A program made the position numbers and the translations under genes. The notes below the pieces were generated by a model, which ran no database searches, was not told where the DNA came from, and saw nothing but the letters and a program-made list of their open reading frames with translations. From JACKAN01 sp964502735 (lineage in GTDB: Bacteria; Bdellovibrionota; Bdellovibrionia; Bdellovibrionales; UBA1609): DNA of 64,000 nucleotides. The stretch lies in assembly GCA_964502735.1 (NCBI GenBank), contig CAZCYD010000009.1, forward strand, positions 7,514 through 71,513. The letters run 5' to 3'. Shown piece by piece: positions 59,808 to 64,000 of the stretch (position 1 is the first letter of the stretch; each line of letters begins with the position of its first letter).

Positions 59808-60572
59808 ATGAATACTTATAAATTTTTAATTAAAGGAATTACATGCTCTAGCTGTGTAAATAAAATTGAGACCACCCTAAAGAGTACAAATGAATTCCAT
59901 TTTGTACAGGTTCTCCGCGGACCTGATCGAGTTGAAATTGATACGCAACAGACCGTTTTTTCATCTGACATCAATAATCTTTTTAAAAAGTTCCAATTAA
60001 ATAAATACGAGGCCTTTCAGTTTGATCCCCATCCACCAGACATGGACTCTGATATTTTGCTTAAAGCCTCTAACGGCAAAAATCTGATTCAAGGGAACGC
60101 ACTCTATCAGCAGCTCTATCCGCTCTTTCTTGTGATTTCCTATCTCGTAGGAACAGTCCTCACCATCGCAGTTTTAAATCAAGATTTTAGTTTACACAGT
60201 CTAATGTCTCACTATATGGGTGGATTTTTTCTTATATTCTCATTTTTTAAATTTCTGAACATCAATGGATTTGCCGATGCCTTTCAAACTTATGATCCCA
60301 TTGCCAAACGCTGGAGATCCTATGGATACATTTATGCAAGCTTTGAACTTGTGGCTGGAATTGGTTATCTTGCCGCCCCCCATTCTGTTCTGTTAAACTC
60401 CTTAGTATTAATTGTTCTAGGCATTTCTTCTTGGGGCGTAACTCAAGCCGTATTAAACAATAAAAGTATCCAATGCGCTTGCTTGGGAACCCTCTTTAAC
60501 CTGCCTATGACCAAGGTCACTATAATTGAAAATGCGTCTATGATACTTATGGCCCTGTTTATGATAATGTGA
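59808..60572 (+). CDS. HMA domain plus MauE/DoxX-like membrane protein
   Basis: A 254-residue protein. Residues 1-60 are a heavy-metal-associated domain with GITCSSCVNKIETTL (C-x-x-C). The rest has four or five membrane segments, with LVISYLVGTVLTIAVLNQDF, SFFKFLNINGFADAFQTYDPIAKR, and a C-terminal CACLGTLFNLPMTKVTIIENASMILMA block, as in MauE/DoxX-like fused proteins. ATG 59808 follows GGGAG. It is transcribed divergently from the copper efflux operon, with an operator in its promoter; a role in copper delivery or export is inferred. Confidence 0.8.
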   Translation: MNTYKFLIKGITCSSCVNKIETTLKSTNEFHFVQVLRGPDRVEIDTQQTVFSSDINNLFKKFQLNKYEAFQFDPHPPDMDSDILLKASNGKNLIQGNALYQQLYPLFLVISYLVGTVLTIAVLNQDFSLHSLMSHYMGGFFLIFSFFKFLNINGFADAFQTYDPIAKRWRSYGYIYASFELVAGIGYLAAPHSVLLNSLVLIVLGISSWGVTQAVLNNKSIQCACLGTLFNLPMTKVTIIENASMILMALFMIM

Positions 60573-60632
60573 ACTCACCAATTGGCATCCCAAGTCTGTA
60601 AATAAATAAAATATATCAAATATAATCAAAAG

Positions 60633-60666
60633 TTTTGGAATTTAAGCTAATGCCTAAATTCCAAAA
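60633..60666. repeat. 12-bp perfect inverted repeat
   Basis: TTTTGGAATTTA (60633-60644) and TAAATTCCAAAA (60655-60666) with a ten-base loop, 60 bases after the HMA-MauE stop. There is no good T-run after it, so terminator function is uncertain; it may be a transcription-end hairpin for the previous gene. Confidence 0.6.
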
Positions 60667-60784
60667 TCGCTTTTCCTGTGCGCTGCAATAATCAACAGGT
60701 TTATCCGCTTTTTATTTCCAATGATTTTTTAGGTTTAAATAGTTTCAATTTGCATGACGCATTTAAAGCTAATAGTTTATTCAT

Positions 60785-61162
60785 ATGTATAAACCCGTTC
60801 TCTTCCAAAAAAACTTAGATGAACTTGAGGCCCTTATGGCCTCACCCATTGACACTGATCGCGATAGAGTCGACGTCCTAAAAGCCTTTGGCCTTACATT
60901 TGAACAGGCCTGGAAGGCCATCCGAAAAATTGCATCAGATCAAGGTGTTCAAGTCAGAAACCCACGAAATGCCATAATGTTTGCTATTAATAATCGTTGG
61001 ATAAAACCTAATGATGAAGAAGATTGGATGCTTCTTATAAAAGATGTAAATTTGATTAGTCAAACTTATTCACAAAAATCAGCCCAGATTGTAATTGAAC
61101 AAATAAAGTCTTCCTACCTAAAAAGGCTTAAACAACTTCTTGAGAACTTGGAGCGAGTATAA
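60785..61162 (+). CDS. nucleotidyltransferase substrate-binding protein (HI0074-like), orphan
   Basis: A 125-residue protein matching the nucleotidyltransferase-substrate-binding fold (PF08780, HI0074 type): DVLKAFGLTFEQAWKAIRKIA, RNPRNAIMFAINNRWI, DWMLLIKDVNLISQTYSQKSAQ, and a C-terminal helix. In relatives this subunit partners a small MNT-type nucleotidyltransferase, often as a toxin-antitoxin pair. No such nucleotidyltransferase gene lies nearby (next gene at 61166 is TonB-like), so it is an orphan here. Confidence 0.7.
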   Translation: MYKPVLFQKNLDELEALMASPIDTDRDRVDVLKAFGLTFEQAWKAIRKIASDQGVQVRNPRNAIMFAINNRWIKPNDEEDWMLLIKDVNLISQTYSQKSAQIVIEQIKSSYLKRLKQLLENLERV

Positions 61163-61165
61163 GTT

Positions 61166-62050
61166 ATGAGGATAGGCTTACTTCTATCTATTCTTATACA
61201 TATATTAATATATAGTTTATTCCTTAACAAAATTGACAACAACAATGTTATTAAAGTTGAAGAAGTTAATAGTACAATAACAATAGATCTTCTTAGTGCC
61301 GACCAGAATCCTGTTGATGAAAAGACTTCAAAGTCAGTTTCAAGTTCTATCGGCCGTAACCCTGTAAAAAACAAAAGCCACTCCTCCACCTTAAACCTAA
61401 CCTCAACACAAGCTTATTATCTACATTTTGGTCAAAACCAACCTCAGACAACTTACAATACTGGCAATAGCTCACTAGACGTGCCAGATAACCCCTATCA
61501 GGAGTGGGGAGGGGGTAGTACTGAATTTGACCGCATCAGCGACTATTCTCTTCTAGAAAGACTCTACGAACAGATCAACAATATTCTCTATTACCCTGGA
61601 GTTTTTGTTGGTAGAAACATTACTGGGATCGTAAAAACGAGGATGGTTATCGATTCACAAGGGCAGTGCAATTGGAAGTACACCCAAATTCAATCTAAAG
61701 AAGTACATTTAAAAATATATGTCTTAAGTGTTTTAAAAAAATTTTGCACTTCAAATTTAAAACTAGTTACTAACTTACGGAAACAAATGAATCTCGACAT
61801 GAATTTTAATTTTGAATTTACCGAACGAATGAAGGATAAAATCACTGAGAATAAGCGCATCGTCGGAAACGTTTTCCACTTTAATAGAAATGCAGGTAAA
61901 AGTAAACTACAGTGGAATCTTGGACCGCTAATGGGAGTCTTTCCCTTTCCCGCTATAAGTATTGATTTCAATTGGCTACAAAATAATTGGGAAAAATATG
62001 TGAATGACAGAGACCTACTTGAAGAGTTCACACAACAACATTCTAGTTAG
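61166..62050 (+). CDS. TonB-like protein
   Basis: A 294-residue protein with an N-terminal signal anchor GLLLSILIHILIYSLFL, where Ser-x-x-x-His is the TonB transmembrane motif. A Ser/Asn/Thr-rich linker follows, and then a TonB-like C-terminal strand region (SLLERLYEQINNILYYPGVFVGRNITGIVKTRMVIDSQG). The last ~75 residues (after 215) are an extra segment. Probably an energy transducer or anchoring protein in the periplasm; partners unknown. It starts three bases after the NTase-like gene. Confidence 0.6.
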   Translation: MRIGLLLSILIHILIYSLFLNKIDNNNVIKVEEVNSTITIDLLSADQNPVDEKTSKSVSSSIGRNPVKNKSHSSTLNLTSTQAYYLHFGQNQPQTTYNTGNSSLDVPDNPYQEWGGGSTEFDRISDYSLLERLYEQINNILYYPGVFVGRNITGIVKTRMVIDSQGQCNWKYTQIQSKEVHLKIYVLSVLKKFCTSNLKLVTNLRKQMNLDMNFNFEFTERMKDKITENKRIVGNVFHFNRNAGKSKLQWNLGPLMGVFPFPAISIDFNWLQNNWEKYVNDRDLLEEFTQQHSS

Positions 62051-62399
62051 TCTATAAATGATCCAACTCTGCGGACCTGAAGTTTGGAGCGATGACTTCC
62101 CAAAATGGAATGAGGAAAATTTTGATAAATTCTTCATTTTATTTTTAATTTTCAGTTTCTCTTTGTTTAACCTGTATAAAAATTGTGCCAGAAACCTCGA
62201 CCCTATTTTTTCTGCCCGGGCAGAAATTAAGAATTTACCCTAGCCTCGATGAATCTTGGGCATTTTCCCCCGTGATGTCCTTTAATAGTTTCCCCCTTTA
62301 AATTCTCCACAGTCAGTTCTCATGACCTAACTCAAACCCAAGTGAATATAATGCCCTACCTAAAATATAATGCCCAATTTATAGTTCTCTTATTTCTGG
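62051..62399. other. intergenic region between TonB-like gene and HNH gene
   Basis: About 350 bases between a plus-strand and a minus-strand stop. It holds an 18-bp perfect palindrome at 62209-62226 and no T-run terminator. A 61-codon frame at 62058-62243 has no supporting features and is not called. Confidence 0.6.
62209..62226. repeat. 18-bp perfect palindrome
   Basis: TTTCTGCCCGGGCAGAAA is exactly self-complementary with no loop, so it is better suited to a protein-binding site or a DNA junction than to a stable RNA hairpin. It sits in a convergent intergenic region. Confidence 0.85.
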
Positions 62400-63470
62400 C
62401 TATTTTAACAAATGGGCCAAATCATGGTGAGCAGGGCACAGGGTTACGATATTCTCCAAACTGTGCTCTCCACCTACGGAAACTGGCTTCTTGTGATGCA
62501 AGTGTAGCCACCTTGTGGATTTACACCGTTCTCCCGATGGGTAGTGATGTCGACACCGCTTTTGATCCCTTAAGTGAACCCCATGTATAACTTTTCGCGG
62601 TATGGGCAATCGTTGCCCCCATTGGTTCCTGGATGGAAAACTCTCAAAAGTCTCATCTGGAAGATTCACAGAAACTCCAGCTGGAAAATCCTCAAAAGCT
62701 TCTTTTGGAAGGTCCACCACAAAATTCTTTAAATTGCTAATTAAATCATTCGAACCCGCATCTCTATTTTTCAACTCTTTTAAATTCTCTTGTAGCTTCC
62801 CCTTTACCCTCATCATCCTTGCTTTTTTCTCAACTTGTCTATTAGCTCTTTCCACAGGGTCTTTTTTGTGCAAGAACTCCTTAACTAAATGCGCAAAAAC
62901 CTCCTCCATACTTGCCGATCGCCCCAGAGATTCCGACAACAAATCCTGAGCCCTAATTAACATTTTATACACTCCTTCACTTACAGGAGTTTTCATTTCG
63001 ATGACTTCAGAGGTTAGATATTCAAAACGTTCGCCCCGTGCTTTTTTAGGATTCAAACGCACAACCTCTTTTTCAAGCTGAGACTTGGGTAGAGTCATAG
63101 CCTTGGTGATCCAATCTTGTTGATTGTCTAAAGTCATAACAGAAAGTACTCGTGTGGCCTTACTCGCTGTCAGCTTTTTAGCACTCAGCGCAAGCTCCAA
63201 TTTCTTATACTTCCTTGTCGCTTTTGATAGACTGACATACATATAGGATTGTGAACGGCTTAGACCTAAACATTGAACCCCGTATTCAAATAAAGAATTA
63301 TAACCACACCAGCGGTGGACTTTATTGTCTTCGATAACTTGCAAAGTCTTAATTAGACTCAGCTCTGATGTTTGCAAGTCTTCCACAGCTTTCTCCGCCT
63401 TTGCGTGAAGACGACGAAAATCCTTAAGCGACAAATGACTTCTAGCCTCTCTTAAGTTTTTAAAACCCAC
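62400..63470 (-). CDS. HNH endonuclease family protein
   Basis: A 356-residue protein. The N-terminal and middle parts are helical and basic (LREARSHLSLKDFRRLHAKAEKAVEDL, GYNSLFEYGVQCLGLSRSQSYMYVSLSKATRKYK) as in DUF222-like HNH proteins. The C-terminus has the HNH motif: CRHHYPSGERCKSTRWLHLHHKKP, GGEHSLENIVTLCPAHHDLAHLL. An internal repeat occurs at LPKEAFEDFPAGVSVNLPDETFESFP. GTG 63470 is favoured over TTG 63473 because AAGGAGG lies five bases upstream. Upstream heptamer repeats are noted separately. Biological role is unknown. Confidence 0.8.
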   Translation of the reverse strand: MGFKNLREARSHLSLKDFRRLHAKAEKAVEDLQTSELSLIKTLQVIEDNKVHRWCGYNSLFEYGVQCLGLSRSQSYMYVSLSKATRKYKKLELALSAKKLTASKATRVLSVMTLDNQQDWITKAMTLPKSQLEKEVVRLNPKKARGERFEYLTSEVIEMKTPVSEGVYKMLIRAQDLLSESLGRSASMEEVFAHLVKEFLHKKDPVERANRQVEKKARMMRVKGKLQENLKELKNRDAGSNDLISNLKNFVVDLPKEAFEDFPAGVSVNLPDETFESFPSRNQWGQRLPIPRKVIHGVHLRDQKRCRHHYPSGERCKSTRWLHLHHKKPVSVGGEHSLENIVTLCPAHHDLAHLLK

Positions 63471-63494
63471 CAAAACCTCCTTTTTAAGAAAAAA

Positions 63495-63536
63495 TATTAC
63501 CTATTACCTATTACCTATTACCTATTACCTATTACC
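63495..63536. repeat. six-copy heptamer array upstream of HNH gene
   Basis: TATTACC is repeated six times without change from 63495 to 63536 (GGTAATA on the gene's strand). The array is 25-66 bases before the HNH start, so it overlaps the likely promoter region; copy number could vary by slipped-strand mispairing. Confidence 0.95.
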
Positions 63537-63676
63537 TGCGTAATGCATAGTAGGTTTAATTCACGTTTAAAACCCTAATCAAGTTTATCCATTGTTTCTT
63601 TACATTGATGACTTAACTAGTGTTCCGCAATACTCGATCTATTTTATTCTTCTTAATGAAGAGCAAGATGTTGATT

Positions 63677-63709
63677 ATCCAGATGCTACTCAAGCATCTG
63701 GATTTTTAT
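63677..63709 (+). terminator. orphan rho-independent terminator-like hairpin
   Basis: ATCCAGATGCT (63677-63687) pairs with AGCATCTGGAT (63693-63703) with a five-base loop, giving an 11-bp stem and T-rich tail on the plus strand. There is no plus-strand gene ahead in this interval (the HNH gene is on minus), so it may end a small RNA. Confidence 0.7.
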
Positions 63710-63749
63710 AACATGGATTTTTAAAAGTCTGCTTTGAGTCCATGTTATA
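63707..63749. repeat. 11-bp inverted repeat
   Basis: TATAACATGGA (63707-63717) and TCCATGTTATA (63739-63749) are perfect reverse complements around a 21-base loop, immediately after the terminator-like hairpin. Confidence 0.8.
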
Positions 63750-63913
63750 CATATACAGAAAATATGCTAAAAGCTTCTAAAGTTCCCTCTATTAAAGGAT
63801 CTAGCGGAGGGCCTCTTTTTGAGATTTATAATTGTATTTAAATTTAACACAACTAAAAATAAGAACTCAAAAGCACTGTCAAACACTTTATGAATAAAAA
63901 GTGAATTGACGCA

Positions 63914-63941
63914 ACTAAAAACTAAAAACTAAAAACTAAAA
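63914..63941. repeat. four-copy heptamer array (ACTAAAA)
   Basis: ACTAAAA repeats four times from 63914 to 63941, then ACT. It is directly followed by the GAGAGTT heptamer array at 63945, making two different 7-bp arrays back to back. Confidence 0.95.
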
Positions 63942-63943
63942 AC

Positions 63944-64000
<57 letters not shown>

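Noticed and set aside
62058..62243. 61-codon frame after the TonB-like gene
   Set aside because: No ribosome binding site, no domain, and hydrophobic composition could arise by chance; treated as non-coding.

Overview
The window is a dense, AT-rich bacterial chromosome segment with about 57 protein genes. Gene content suggests a Gram-negative, probably a Bdellovibrionota/Oligoflexia-like organism. It carries heptose epimerase and several outer-membrane-type barrels, many exported proteins of unknown function, a HAD-IG 5'-nucleotidase, a PanG-type pantothenate operon, and CheA/STAS/REC signalling proteins. The assignment is an inference from gene content only. I saw no rRNA, tRNA or CRISPR. 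One 100-N scaffold gap lies at 19938-20037.

Layout. 1-5.6 kb: gamma-glutamyltransferase, a cell wall hydrolase, then a minus-strand operon of REC-GGDEF, esterase and CDF metal transporter. 5.6-13.3 kb: leuS, speA, a small PDZ-like protein, a cation/proton antiporter and two barrel-type proteins. 13.3-20 kb: a YhhQ queuosine-precursor transporter, an unknown exported protein, and an oligopeptide-type ABC importer (binding protein plus two permeases, no ATPase) with a histidine phosphatase. 20.2-27.3 kb: YqaA-like membrane protein, agmatinase, haem-type c protein, YkgJ-like cysteine cluster protein, DksA-like regulator, SH3 protein, Ca/Na exchanger, FxsA, exonuclease III and peroxiredoxin. 27.4-32 kb: a divergent SelO/YdiU-like protein, hldD and a long aromatic amino acid hydroxylase. 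32-37.7 kb: a five-gene signalling operon (RsbW-like ATPase, STAS-like protein, PAS-Hpt-CheA-like kinase, CheY, and a REC/J-domain/TPR protein). 37.9-41.2 kb: ribD, hmgA and hppD. 41.4-45.7 kb: GNAT, rhodanese, 5'-nucleotidase and two unknown exported proteins. 46.1-50.9 kb: a complete panG-panB-panC-coaBC-coaX-panD operon. 51-60.6 kb: an unknown exported protein and a copper module (cupredoxin, CusA/B/C-like efflux, a Cys/His-rich exported protein, CsoR, and an HMA-MauE-like membrane protein). 60.8-63.5 kb: an orphan nucleotidyltransferase-substrate-binding protein, a TonB-like protein and an HNH endonuclease.

How genes work together. speA and speB give arginine to agmatine to putrescine. 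The hydroxylase, hppD and hmgA give phenylalanine to tyrosine, then (with a transaminase not seen here) homogentisate to maleylacetoacetate. The pan/coa operon covers ketopantoate to pantothenate to 4'-phosphopantetheine. The copper genes are flanked by two identical-arm CsoR-type operators.

The most unusual non-coding features are two 132-bp near-perfect hairpin elements (41289-41420 and 45798-45929) with compensatory base changes. There are also several intergenic short tandem arrays of 7, 13 and 16-17 bp units.
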